Assembly (NCBI GenBank): GCA_964565895.1
Contig: CAZMGT010000042.1
Span: 1 to 34,455, forward strand
DNA: 34,455 bases
DNA from: CAZMGT01 sp964565895
GTDB taxonomy: Bacteria; Armatimonadota; Zipacnadia; UBA1398; CAZMGT01
Direction of reading: 5' to 3'
How positions within the stretch are numbered: the first letter of the stretch is position 1; the number at the start of each line of letters is the position of its first letter. Positions 14,856 to 24,630 of the stretch are shown piece after piece. The position numbers and the translations under genes were made by a program. Under the pieces are notes generated by a model. The model was not told the origin of the DNA. It saw nothing but the letters and a program-made list of their open reading frames with translations, and did no database searches.

Positions 14856-17600
14856 ATGGTTCAGCGCAGCTTCCGCGTGTTTGCGCTTTTTGCTCTCGCC
14901 TTTGCCCTGTGCCTCAGCGTCCGAGCGCAGGAGGAGGTAACGGTAAAGGTCGAGCTGGGTGTGGCCACGAAGCGGCCGAAGAAATGGACGGGCGAGGTCT
15001 CCGTCGCGGGGGCGAAGCTGCTGAGCGTCGTTCCCTGGTCCCTAGAACAGCCGGATAACGACGCCGTGAGCGGCGACGGTTCGTTTGAGCTCCTCAGCCG
15101 CAGCGGGCGCAAGGTGTCCACCACGGTGGAGAACTCGCCCGACGGCTTTCTTCTCAGATTGAGCTCCCCGCGCGCGACCGTTCGCGTAACGACCAACTCC
15201 GGCGAGTTCTCCTTTGCCCCCGGGCGCTTGGCGCTGGGCGAGAAGGTATCCGGCCTGGGCGGCGACATCGTCGCCCAGCGCTTGCCCACGGAAACGCGCC
15301 TGTCCACACCCGCGCGCGACGACGACGTGCCGTGCATCGCCGCGGGCCCGAGGGAGACGGTATGGGTCGTCTGGGTTTCCTGCGCCCAGCGCCGGGAGAA
15401 GATCCTCGCGCGCAAGTTCGATGGCAGGCGCTGGCTGCCCGCGGAGGAGGTCGCCCCCGAGGGCGGGCTGTATCACCAGCCCCAGGCCGCCCTTGACGGC
15501 CAGGGAACGCTGTGGGTCGCCTACTCGCGCCTTGTCGGCGGGGCGTGGGAGCTGTTCGCCGTCCGCCGCGAGGCAAACGGGTGGAGCAAGCCCCAGCGCC
15601 TTACCTCAAACCCCGAGCCGGACATCTACCCCCGCCTGGCGGGAAACGCCCGCGGGCAACTGGCCCTTGTCTGGCAGTCGTTCCGCGAGGGCCAGGCCGA
15701 TGTCTACCTGAGCGTGCTTCAGGACGGCCGCTGGAGCGCGCCGCTGCGCGTGACAAACCACCCCGCCGACGACTGGGAGCCCGACGTCGCTGTCGCCCCC
15801 GACGGCACAGTGGTTGTCGCCTGGGACACATATCGCAACGGCAGCTACGACATCTACGCCGCCACATATAGCGCGGGCAAGCTTTCGCCGCCGCTGGCTA
15901 TCGCGGCCACGGAGCTGTTCGAGGCCCATGCCTCCGTCGCCTGCGACAACTTGGGGCGGGCGTGGATCGCCTGGGACATCGGCGGGCCGGAGTGGGGCAA
16001 GGACTTTAGCGAAAAGAAGGGCTTTGAGTTCGCCGGCTCGCGCACCCTGGGGCCGATCCACACCTACCGCCGGCTGGGGCTCGCCTGCTTGGTCGCCGGC
16101 GAGCGGCACGACGTGCCGGACGAGCTCTCTCAGCGCCTCCCACCCGTGCCCATGGTGCGCTTCGTGCGCAACACCGACCGCGGCGGCCCGCATTACGAAT
16201 ATCCGCGGCTCGCCGTAGACCGCTCCGGCCGGCTGTGGCTGTTCTACCGCACCAACCCCTACGGCTTTTACGTACACATCAACAGCACGTGGTGGACCTA
16301 CGGCATGTATTACGGCGACCGCGGGTGGTCAGAGCCGTTCTTGCTCCCGGGCAGCGCGGGGCGCAACGATATTCGCGCGTCGGTGCGGCCGGCGCCAGAG
16401 GGCGGGGTGTGGGTTGCCTGGGCGGGCGATGGGCGCGACTTCGACTGGAAGCAGCAGCTCCCCAGCAAGAGCCCGAAGGATAGCGAGGTCTTCGCCGCGC
16501 GCCTCGTTGCGCCGGGCGCGGGGCGCACGCCCAAGCCCGGACCCGCCGCGCGGGCCAAGCCCGCCGCCGTCGCGCGCGAGCCCCTTCGCCCCAGGGCCAC
16601 GCTCGTCCGCGGCGGCCAGCGCTTTTACCTCTTCTGGGGCGAGCTGCACCGCCATACCGACATCTCCTGGTGCTCCTCGAACGTAGACGGCTCCCTGCTC
16701 GACACCTACCGCTATGCGTTCGACGCCGCCCGCCTGGACTTCTTGGCGATCACCAACCACCACACCCACCAAAACGCCTACGAGTGGTGGCGCACGCAAA
16801 AGGCCGCGGACCTGTTTGTCGTCCCCGGGCGGTTCGCTGCGTTCTACGGCTACGAGCGGAGCATGGGCAACGGCCTGGGGCACAGAAACATCGTCCAGCT
16901 CGAGCGCGACCTGCCCATCGTCTATACGCCGGTGGAGCTGCCCGACGCCAACGATACCCTGCGCTTGTGGAAGACGCTAGAGGGCCACCGCGCGATAACC
17001 ATTCCCCACCAGCTCTCCGGTCCGTGGCACGACTGGCGCTACAAAAACCGCAAGCTCGAGCCCGTCGTCGAGCTGTTCCAGGGCCACCGGGGGTCGTATG
17101 AATATCAGGACTCGCCCCGGCCGCGCGGGCTTAGCCCGGGGAAAAACCGCGGCTCGCTGTGGGACGCGTATTCGCGCGGCGTGCGCGTGGGGGTTATCGC
17201 AAGCTCCGATCACATGTCCACGCACGTCTCCTACGCCGGGGTTTACGCCACGGATCTTTCCCGCGAGGCGATCTTCGCTGCGCTGCGCGCCCGACGGACG
17301 TTCGCGGCGACCGACCGCATCGTCCTCGACGTGCGCATCGGCGAGCACATCATGGGCGAGGAGTGCCCCGCGGGAACGCCGCCCGTGCTCAGCGTGAAAG
17401 TGCGGGCCACCGGGCCCATCGAGCGCATAGACATCGTGCGCGACCAGCAGATTATCTATAGCCACAAGCCCAAGGGAACGACGGCGGAGTTTACCTTCCG
17501 CGACCTCAAGCCCCCCAGCGGAGCAACGTACTATTACGCCCGCGTGCTGCAGAAGGACACGAACATCGCCTGGTCCTCGCCCATTTGGGTCGGCGGCTAG
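14856..17600 (+). CDS. Secreted beta-propeller plus PHP-like metallohydrolase (CehA/DUF3604-like)
   Basis: A 914-residue exported protein with a Sec signal (MVQRSFRVFALFALAFALCL, cleavage near residue 26). Residues about 40-140 form a beta-rich region. From about 155 to 540 there are repeated blades of the pattern LWVAY/VVVAW followed by D/E-x-Y/F and DGRW, as in sialidase-type or similar beta-propellers. Residues about 590-880 form a PHP-like metal site: GELHRH (His598, His600), ITNHH (His635) and SSDHM (Asp785, His786), with IPHQ between them. This resembles CehA/McbA or DUF3604 hydrolases. The substrate is unknown; a periplasmic phospho- or ester hydrolase is likely. ATG at 14856 follows AAGAAGGTG. 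A strong terminator follows the stop. Confidence 0.78.
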   Translation: MVQRSFRVFALFALAFALCLSVRAQEEVTVKVELGVATKRPKKWTGEVSVAGAKLLSVVPWSLEQPDNDAVSGDGSFELLSRSGRKVSTTVENSPDGFLLRLSSPRATVRVTTNSGEFSFAPGRLALGEKVSGLGGDIVAQRLPTETRLSTPARDDDVPCIAAGPRETVWVVWVSCAQRREKILARKFDGRRWLPAEEVAPEGGLYHQPQAALDGQGTLWVAYSRLVGGAWELFAVRREANGWSKPQRLTSNPEPDIYPRLAGNARGQLALVWQSFREGQADVYLSVLQDGRWSAPLRVTNHPADDWEPDVAVAPDGTVVVAWDTYRNGSYDIYAATYSAGKLSPPLAIAATELFEAHASVACDNLGRAWIAWDIGGPEWGKDFSEKKGFEFAGSRTLGPIHTYRRLGLACLVAGERHDVPDELSQRLPPVPMVRFVRNTDRGGPHYEYPRLAVDRSGRLWLFYRTNPYGFYVHINSTWWTYGMYYGDRGWSEPFLLPGSAGRNDIRASVRPAPEGGVWVAWAGDGRDFDWKQQLPSKSPKDSEVFAARLVAPGAGRTPKPGPAARAKPAAVAREPLRPRATLVRGGQRFYLFWGELHRHTDISWCSSNVDGSLLDTYRYAFDAARLDFLAITNHHTHQNAYEWWRTQKAADLFVVPGRFAAFYGYERSMGNGLGHRNIVQLERDLPIVYTPVELPDANDTLRLWKTLEGHRAITIPHQLSGPWHDWRYKNRKLEPVVELFQGHRGSYEYQDSPRPRGLSPGKNRGSLWDAYSRGVRVGVIASSDHMSTHVSYAGVYATDLSREAIFAALRARRTFAATDRIVLDVRIGEHIMGEECPAGTPPVLSVKVRATGPIERIDIVRDQQIIYSHKPKGTTAEFTFRDLKPPSGATYYYARVLQKDTNIAWSSPIWVGG

Positions 17601-17616
17601 CGCCTGGTGACAGGGC

Positions 17617-17655
17617 AAAAAAAGCAGGCTCCCCGCGCGGGGAGCCTGCTTTTGC
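17617..17655. terminator. Strong bidirectional terminator
   Basis: A 26-base perfect palindrome (arms GCAGGCTCCCCGC 17624-17636 and GCGGGGAGCCTGC 17637-17649) flanked by seven A on the left and four T on the right. It can end transcription from both sides and lies exactly between the convergent 914-residue protein gene and citrate synthase. Confidence 0.92.
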
Positions 17656-17667
17656 TCTAGCGTGCGC

Positions 17668-18912
17668 CTAGCCGCGCTGGTCGATGGGGATATACTCCGC
17701 GGTCATCTCGCCGATGTACGTGGCGCGCGGGCGGAAGATGCGGTTGTCGGCGAGATACTCGAGCACGCGGGCGCACCAGCCGGCGACGCGGCTGACGGCG
17801 AAGATCGGGGTGAACATCGCCGTCTCGAAGCCCAGGCCGGTGTAGACGATGCCCGAGTAGAAGTCTACGTTGGGGAACACGCCCTTCTGCGCGCCCAGCT
17901 CGCGGCATACCACGTCGTCGAGCTTCACCGCGGTCTCAAACAGCGGGCGCAGGCTCTCGTCGCGCTCGGCCATGAGCTGGGCCAACGGCTTGAGGATGCG
18001 CGCCCGCGGGTCGTAGGCCTTATACACGCGGTGGCCGAAGCCCATGACCTTCTTCTTCTCCGCGCGCATCTTCTGATACCACTGCTCCACGTTGTCCGGG
18101 CTGCCGATCTCGCGGAGCTGATACAGCACCTGCTCGTTCGCCCCGCCGTGCAGCGGGCCCTTAAGGCTGCCGATGCCTCCGACCACGGAGCTGTACATGT
18201 CGCTCAGCGAGGAGTTGATAACCATTGTCGTAAACGTCGAGGCGTTCATGCCATGGTCGATGTGCAGGATGAGCGCCACGTCCATAATCCGCGCCAACAG
18301 CTCGTCCGGCTTCTCCCCGTTGACCATGTAGAGGAAGTTTGCCGAGTGATCGAGTTCGGGATCCGGCTCTACCGGCTCCTCTCCCTTGCGAATGCGGGCG
18401 ATCGCTGCGGCCACCGTGGGGAACTGGGCGATGAGCTTGATCGAGGTCTCCGTTTCGTTCTCCACCGTCGCCTCGTCGGCCTTCGGGTCGAGGCACCCCA
18501 AAATGGAAATCCCCGTGCGCAACAGCGACATGGGATGCGTGTCGCGCGGGAGCTGTTTAAGCACCGACAGTACCTGCTCTGGGACCTTCCGGTTGGCGAC
18601 CAGCTTCTGCTTAAACTCGTCCAGCTCCGCGCGCGTGGGCAGCTTGCCGAAAAGCACGATGTACGAGGACTCCTCGTACGACGACTTCTCGGCAAGGTCG
18701 AAAATGTTATACCCGCGGTAGACGAGCCAGCCCTTTGTCCCGTCTACGTAGCCGATCTTTGACTCACAGGCAATCGCCCCCTCAAGCCCCTTCCCGATCT
18801 TCACCTCAACTGGCCATTCAACCGCCCCGGTAAACTGCGGGGGCGGCGCGTCCGCGGTCTCTTCGGCTGCGACCTTCGCAGCTTCGGCGATGATCCTGGC
18901 GACCTCGTCCAT
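17668..18912 (-). CDS. gltA: Citrate synthase
   Basis: A 414-residue citrate synthase that condenses oxaloacetate and acetyl-CoA at the entry of the TCA cycle. Catalytic residues are His255 in PLHGGANE, His294 in GFGHRVYK and Asp350 in VDFYSGI; HIDHGMNAS (217-225) is also conserved. The length fits the shorter citrate/2-methylcitrate synthase type, and 2-methylcitrate synthase activity cannot be ruled out from sequence. Two ATGs lie close together (18921 and 18912). The second is chosen because GAAGGG is properly spaced for it and touches the first. It is on the opposite strand from the icd-to-fumB run and shares a divergent upstream region with an unknown gene. Confidence 0.93.
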   Translation of the reverse strand: MDEVARIIAEAAKVAAEETADAPPPQFTGAVEWPVEVKIGKGLEGAIACESKIGYVDGTKGWLVYRGYNIFDLAEKSSYEESSYIVLFGKLPTRAELDEFKQKLVANRKVPEQVLSVLKQLPRDTHPMSLLRTGISILGCLDPKADEATVENETETSIKLIAQFPTVAAAIARIRKGEEPVEPDPELDHSANFLYMVNGEKPDELLARIMDVALILHIDHGMNASTFTTMVINSSLSDMYSSVVGGIGSLKGPLHGGANEQVLYQLREIGSPDNVEQWYQKMRAEKKKVMGFGHRVYKAYDPRARILKPLAQLMAERDESLRPLFETAVKLDDVVCRELGAQKGVFPNVDFYSGIVYTGLGFETAMFTPIFAVSRVAGWCARVLEYLADNRIFRPRATYIGEMTAEYIPIDQRG

Positions 18913-18921
18913 ACTGCTCAT

Positions 18922-19192
18922 CCCTTCGAGTGCGTAATGTGTGGCGCGTGTGAAATTCGCGATCGCCGGCTGCACCTCCTGCTTTGCAGGCCAAAGTTCG
19001 GCCGGGGCGGCGGCCGTGCGCCCGGCCCCGCGCTGCGCGCGCTTTCGCGGTGAAGGAATAGCCTCGGCCGGCGCGAAGTCAGCCCGTGAATATAGCGGTT
19101 GTTGCGCCTCTGCCGCCCCCGCTTCGCCTCGCAGGGCGCAGGGGACTTGCGGCGGGGCGCTGCGCGCGGTTTCCGTTGCGCGCGTGGCTGCT
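18922..19192. other. Divergent control region of gltA and an unknown gene
   Basis: About 270 bases without a credible gene. It contains a short palindrome CCTGC-TTT-GCAGG (18978-18990) about 60 bases upstream of gltA that might be an operator. On the minus strand a weak promoter-like pair (CTGACT, then TATTCC after 16 bases) is present. No strong consensus promoter was found on the plus strand. Confidence 0.35.
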
Positions 19193-20638
19193 ATGAACAA
19201 GCTGAGGGTTTACGGCGCGCTGTTTATTCTCGTTTGCCTGGGGCTGGCCGTCTCTATGGTAGAGCGGCACGAGCCGCGCCGCGTTCCCCCACCGCAGACC
19301 CCCGTGAGCAAGCGCGGCGACGAGCTGGCGCGCAAGCTGTGGCAGGCTGAGCGCTGGTATTTGACCCGCGCCCCAACGCCCACGCCTGAGCCGACCATGC
19401 CTCCCGAGCTGCGCCGAAGGACGCTGGGCCCCACGCTCGCCCAGGCCCTGCGCGCCCCTGGCCCCTGGCCCCCGCGGCAGTGGAAGCCCGCGGGAAAACC
19501 GCGCTGGGCGCGCCGTTGGGAGGACGGCGGCGCGGAGTTTCCCTGGGTAAAAGTCCCCTCGCAAGAGGGAAGGCTGAGCACCTGGCGCGTCCCTGCGCAA
19601 AAGCCCGCCGCTGCTCCCCCGCCGCGGCAAGCGCAGGCCCGGCGGCTACGCGATATCGCGTTGGCCTGGTCGCGCGGCCCAGGGCAGCTCAGCCCGCTGC
19701 AGCGCGAGATGCCCGTGGTTGCCCTGAGCCTTGTCCCGCGCGACTTGCGCGGCACGGTGCTCGACGGCTACGGGGTATCGCTGCACCTGTTCAGCCTTAC
19801 GTTGATCGGGCAGAGCCTCATGGAAAGCGCTGCGCATACTCCGTCGCCCACCGCTGAGCCGTGGCTGCGGCCGCGGCCCGTGTATCGTCCCCGGGCGCAG
19901 TTGACGGTGCAGGTGTTTGCCGACGATGCCGAAGCCCGGCGCGCGATTTACGCCTTGCACTATTTCTCGTTGCGCGAGGCGTGGCTCCGCGGCGAGGAGG
20001 CGACGTTTCGCGGCCGGCCCGTGGGCGACGAGGCGCGGTGGCTCGTTCTCGCGCTCGAGCCCAAGGGCAGTAGAGGAAGGGAGCCCCACCTTCTTTTCCG
20101 CTGCGCCAACGTCTGCGCCGAGCTTTCCGTCCGGCACGACCGCCTCAGCCCGAGCGCACGCGAGGCTCTCGCCTGCCGGCTGGCGGAGAAGCTGTGCGCG
20201 CGCGTGCGCACCCTGCGCGCTTGGGCCGAGGCCCCGCGCGAGCGCGCAAAGCTTTTCGGCAAATCCGTCCCCGTGCGTCGGCTTGGCCCCGACCTCCTTG
20301 TCGCTCGGTTAAGCGACTTGGCCCGCGCCGCGGGGCTTGTCTTCACCTTCTCCCCCGCGCAAGAGAAGCTGATGGCGCGGCAGCTTGAGCTAGTGGAGCG
20401 CTCCGGGAGATTCGCGGAAACCCACCACAGCGTAGGGCTCGCAGAGCACGTCGCCTTGGCCACGCCGCAGGGCCAGCGGCTTGTCTTCGCCGTCAACTGT
20501 CCTGAGATAGCCGTCGCGGGAAAAACCCTCGCTACGCGCTTCCCCAACCTCCGCGTCTCATATGCGCCGGTTGCCGCGGACCTGCTCGTGGATGTTAACG
20601 GCTTTCTCCGCGCCCTCGGCCAGGTCCCCGAGGCATAG
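19193..20638 (+). CDS. Unknown membrane-anchored protein, 481 residues
   Basis: I do not recognise a family. The N-terminus has one hydrophobic segment (about residues 5-24, YGALFILVCLGLAVSMV) that is a signal anchor or uncleaved signal peptide. A long Pro/Arg/Trp-rich, probably disordered region follows (about 30-160), including PTPTPEPTMPP. The C-terminal two thirds (about 165-478) look folded, with mixed alpha/beta character and a Cys pair in FRCANVCAEL. The protein is very basic. ATG at 19193 is the likely start because the hydrophobic segment begins there; no good ribosome site precedes it. It diverges from gltA and precedes the candidate RNA; any functional link to the TCA genes is unproven. 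Confidence 0.6.
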   Translation: MNKLRVYGALFILVCLGLAVSMVERHEPRRVPPPQTPVSKRGDELARKLWQAERWYLTRAPTPTPEPTMPPELRRRTLGPTLAQALRAPGPWPPRQWKPAGKPRWARRWEDGGAEFPWVKVPSQEGRLSTWRVPAQKPAAAPPPRQAQARRLRDIALAWSRGPGQLSPLQREMPVVALSLVPRDLRGTVLDGYGVSLHLFSLTLIGQSLMESAAHTPSPTAEPWLRPRPVYRPRAQLTVQVFADDAEARRAIYALHYFSLREAWLRGEEATFRGRPVGDEARWLVLALEPKGSRGREPHLLFRCANVCAELSVRHDRLSPSAREALACRLAEKLCARVRTLRAWAEAPRERAKLFGKSVPVRRLGPDLLVARLSDLARAAGLVFTFSPAQEKLMARQLELVERSGRFAETHHSVGLAEHVALATPQGQRLVFAVNCPEIAVAGKTLATRFPNLRVSYAPVAADLLVDVNGFLRALGQVPEA

Positions 20639-20747
20639 CCTGCTCCTTGCCTGGGTTTAGCCCCGTCCGAGCGTGCGGCGAGTGCGAGGGGGTCCTCGCG
20701 GCCCATCGCCGGCGCAGTCGGCGCAAAGCGCACTGCAGGCGCTTAGC

Positions 20748-20777
20748 TTGACATGGCCCTTGGGCAGGAAAGATAAT
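20748..20777 (+). promoter_or_regulatory. Consensus sigma70 promoter of the candidate RNA
   Basis: TTGACA (20748-20753), an 18-base spacer, GATAAT (20772-20777). It is the best-matching -35/-10 pair in the window. Transcription should start near 20783, where no coding gene begins; the next start codon of a real gene is 365 bases away. Confidence 0.72.
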
Positions 20778-20782
20778 CCGCA

Positions 20783-21028
20783 ACTTGAGAGCAGGTGCGC
20801 CTTGCCCCCGGCGAGGCACCCCGCGGCGGTTCCGATATTCGCTCCGGCGGGTAAACTCGGCGAAGGTTTGCGCGGCTGCGCGTGGAATTTTTACCTGCCC
20901 CGGCGCGGCCGAGCATGGCGCTTGCCCGCCGCGCGGGGGCAGCCGAGGCGCGGGAGAGCGAATGAACCGAGCGCTACGCGGAACAGTGCCGCAGGGGCTA
21001 GCGCAAACGGGCTTGCGCCTGCTTTTTT
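20783..21028 (+). ncRNA. Candidate structured RNA, about 245 nt, upstream of icd
   Basis: No credible protein frame is present, but the stretch has a promoter at one end, a terminator at the other and a long nested fold. Perfect pairings in order from the outside are: 20796-20800 with 21001-21005, 20804-20808 with 20994-20998, 20815-20819 with 20986-20990, and 20821-20825 with 20977-20981. Further in are 20827-20831 with 20965-20969, 20837-20844 with 20956-20963 (ATTCGCTC/GAGCGAAT), 20845-20851 with 20925-20931, and 20856-20861 with 20908-20913. The ends can also pair (GCAGG 20791-20795 with CCTGC 21018-21022). This makes a rod with internal loops, somewhat like 6S RNA. I found no signature of RNase P RNA, tmRNA or SRP RNA. 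It could instead be a transcribed leader that attenuates icd. Confidence 0.5.
20991..21028 (+). terminator. Rho-independent terminator of the candidate RNA
   Basis: GCGCAA (21001-21006) pairs with TTGCGC (21013-21018). An outer GCAG (20991-20994) can pair with CTGC (21019-21022), followed at once by six T (21023-21028). The inner stem competes with the outer closing stem of the RNA fold. Confidence 0.65.
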
Positions 21029-21097
21029 GTCACCGCCAAAACAAAACGCAAACACGCGCCATGGCGCTTGGCGAGGCAATATTCTTCAGCCCGCGGC

Positions 21098-21103
21098 TAA
21101 AAT
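21098..21103 (+). promoter_or_regulatory. Possible -10 box of the icd operon
   Basis: TAAAAT (5 of 6 matches to TATAAT) 44 bases before the icd ATG and downstream of the RNA terminator. A TTGGCG at 21068 is too far upstream (24-base spacer), so the -35 is unclear. Confidence 0.35.
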
Positions 21104-21147
21104 TCGCTGCTTTCGGCCGCGATTAACGGGAGGAGTTGACCGCAGCG

Positions 21148-22494
<1,347 letters not shown>

Positions 22495-22539
22495 CGCGTC
22501 CCCGTTTGCCATTTTCGCCCCGGGAGGTGGTCCTGCCAG

Positions 22540-23688
22540 GTGAACATTCACGAATATCAGGCAAAGGAAATTTTCTCCCGCTATGGCATCCCCGTCCCCC
22601 AGGGAAAACTCGCCCGCTCGCCCGCAGAGGCGCGGAGGATCGCCGAGGAGCTGGGCCAGCCCGTGGTCGTCAAAGCCCAGGTGCACGTGGGCGGCCGGGG
22701 GAAGGCCGGCGGGATCAAGCTCGCCCAAAACCCCCACGAAGCGGAGCAGGTCGCCAGCCAAATTTTGGGCATGAACGTTAAGGGGCTCACCGTGGAGAAA
22801 GTCCTCGTAGAGCAAGCGTGCGACATTAAAGCCGAATACTACCTCGGCCTTACCGTAGACCGCTCCGCGCGCAAAGACGTGGTCATGGTCAGCTCCGTGG
22901 GCGGCGTGGACATCGAGGAAGTTAGCGCCCAGACGCCGGAGAAGATCGCCAAGCTCCACCTTCACCCCCTCTACGGCCTGCACGACTTCCAAGCGCGGCA
23001 GCTCATCAAGCAAGCGGATCTTCCCGCGGAGGTCTCGCGCCACGCCGCGGCGATGCTTAAGCAGCTATATCGGCTCTATTGCGACTGCGACGCCTCGCTC
23101 GCCGAGATCAACCCCCTTGTCCTCACCGGCGAGGGCAAGCTCGTTGCCGCTGACGCCAAGATCAATGTCGACGACAACGCCCTTTACCGCCAAAGCGAGC
23201 TCGCCGCGTTGCGCGAGGAGCAGGAGGAGGACCCCATCGAGGCCGAGGCTCACCGCCGAGGAATTACCTACGTCCGCCTCCCCGGGGGAAACATTGGGAT
23301 CATCGGCAACGGCGCGGGGCTTGTCATGACCACCCTCGATATCGTCCAGCGCGAGGGCGGCCGCCCGGCGAACTTCTTGGACATCGGCGGCGGGGCGAAG
23401 GCCGACCTGGTAACCAACGCGCTTGAGGTCGTCCTCATGGACCCCGGGGTAAAGGGCGTCCTGTTTAACATCTTCGGCGGGATTACCCGCTGCGACGAGG
23501 TCGCCCGCGGCATCCTCCAGGCCACGCAGAGCATGGACATTCGCGTGCCCATCGTGATCCGCCTAACGGGCACGCGCGAAAAAGAGGGGCGCGAGCTGCT
23601 TAAAGAGAGCCCGCTCATCCCCGCGGAGTCCATGGAGGGCGCCGCACGGCGCATTGTGGAGCTCGTCGGCGCGGCTCCTACGGAGTGA
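22540..23688 (+). CDS. sucC: Succinyl-CoA ligase, beta subunit
   Basis: A 382-residue ATP-grasp subunit of succinyl-CoA synthetase, which makes ATP or GTP from succinyl-CoA. It begins with the typical NIHEYQAKEIFSRYGIPVP. VVKAQVHVGGRGKAGG is the ATP-grasp nucleotide loop, AEINPLVLTGEGKLVAADAK the metal-binding region, and GNGAGLVMTTLD the C-terminal ligase domain. The length is normal. Start is GTG at 22540 with GGGAGGTGG about 10-18 bases before it; no alternative start fits the homology. It follows icd by 45 bases and sucD by only 12 bases downstream, so all are probably on one mRNA. Its TGA stop lies at the short junction to sucD. Confidence 0.95.
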   Translation: MNIHEYQAKEIFSRYGIPVPQGKLARSPAEARRIAEELGQPVVVKAQVHVGGRGKAGGIKLAQNPHEAEQVASQILGMNVKGLTVEKVLVEQACDIKAEYYLGLTVDRSARKDVVMVSSVGGVDIEEVSAQTPEKIAKLHLHPLYGLHDFQARQLIKQADLPAEVSRHAAAMLKQLYRLYCDCDASLAEINPLVLTGEGKLVAADAKINVDDNALYRQSELAALREEQEEDPIEAEAHRRGITYVRLPGGNIGIIGNGAGLVMTTLDIVQREGGRPANFLDIGGGAKADLVTNALEVVLMDPGVKGVLFNIFGGITRCDEVARGILQATQSMDIRVPIVIRLTGTREKEGRELLKESPLIPAESMEGAARRIVELVGAAPTE

Positions 23689-23700
23689 GGTGTGCTTCCC

Positions 23701-24570
23701 GTGGCTATTCTCGTTGATAACCAAACGCGTCTCCTCGTTCAGGGAATTACGGGCAACGAGGGGCGGTTCCACACCGAGCTAATGCTGCAATACGGCACGA
23801 ACATCGTCGCTGGCGTTACCCCTGGCAAGGGCGGCCAAGAGGTCCACGGCGTGCCCGTCTACGATTCCGTGCGCGAAGCGGTAGAAGCCCACGCCCCCAA
23901 CGTGTCGATCATCTTCGTCCCCGCGCCGTTCGGCGCCGACGCCATCATGGAGGCCCTCGACGCGGGAATCTCCGGCGTGGTGTGCATTACCGAGGGGATC
24001 CCCACGCGCGACATGCTCGCCGTATGCCAGCGGCTGGGCGAGGTCGGCTCGTGGATGATCGGCCCCAACTGCCCCGGGGTGATTACGCCCGGGCAGTGCA
24101 AGGTGGGCATCCTGCCCGGCGACATTTTCCGCCCGGGCAACGTGGGCGTCGTCTCGCGCAGCGGCACGCTGACCTATGAGATCGTCAACGAGTTGTCGCT
24201 CGCCGGCCTGGGGCAATCCACCTGCGTAGGGATCGGCGGCGACCCCATTTTGGGCTCCTCGTTTTTGGACATCCTCAAGCTGTTTGAAAACGATCCCCAA
24301 ACCGAGGCCGTCGTGCTGATAGGTGAAATTGGCGGGTCGGACGAAGAGGAGGCGGCGAAGTATATCGCGACGATGCAAAAGCCCGTGGTTGCCTTTGTCG
24401 CGGGAAAGACCGCGCCCCCGGGCAAACGCATGGGGCACGCCGGGGCGATTATCTCCGGCAGCTCGGGCACGGCCGCGGCGAAGATCGCCGCGTTCGAGGC
24501 CGTCGGCGTGCCCGTCGCGGAGACCCCGGCCCAGGTGCCCTCGCTCGTCAAGCAGGTTCTTGCAGCCTAG
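23701..24570 (+). CDS. sucD: Succinyl-CoA ligase, alpha subunit
   Basis: A 289-residue CoA-binding subunit that carries the phosphohistidine of succinyl-CoA synthetase. LVQGITGNEGRFH (12-24) starts the Rossmann CoA domain, GPNCPG is at 121-126, SRSGTLTYE at 152-160, and GHAGAIISG holds the phosphorylated His246. The number and context match the E. coli enzyme. GTG at 23701 is the likely start since GAGGTG (23687-23692) is well placed; an in-frame GTG at 23692 falls inside that ribosome site. It works as a complex with the product of sucC. Confidence 0.95.
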   Translation: MAILVDNQTRLLVQGITGNEGRFHTELMLQYGTNIVAGVTPGKGGQEVHGVPVYDSVREAVEAHAPNVSIIFVPAPFGADAIMEALDAGISGVVCITEGIPTRDMLAVCQRLGEVGSWMIGPNCPGVITPGQCKVGILPGDIFRPGNVGVVSRSGTLTYEIVNELSLAGLGQSTCVGIGGDPILGSSFLDILKLFENDPQTEAVVLIGEIGGSDEEEAAKYIATMQKPVVAFVAGKTAPPGKRMGHAGAIISGSSGTAAAKIAAFEAVGVPVAETPAQVPSLVKQVLAA

Positions 24571-24630
24571 CCGCTGCTGCAAAACTTAATTCGTCGCGCA
24601 AATCTCCAGCGCGCAGGAGGAGTGAGCTGT

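Noticed and set aside
20783..21028. RNase P RNA, tmRNA or SRP RNA as identity of the candidate RNA
   Set aside because: No GAGGAAAGTCC-like block, no tRNA-like CCA end with a TpsiC arm, and no GGAAG/AGCAGC SRP tip were found.
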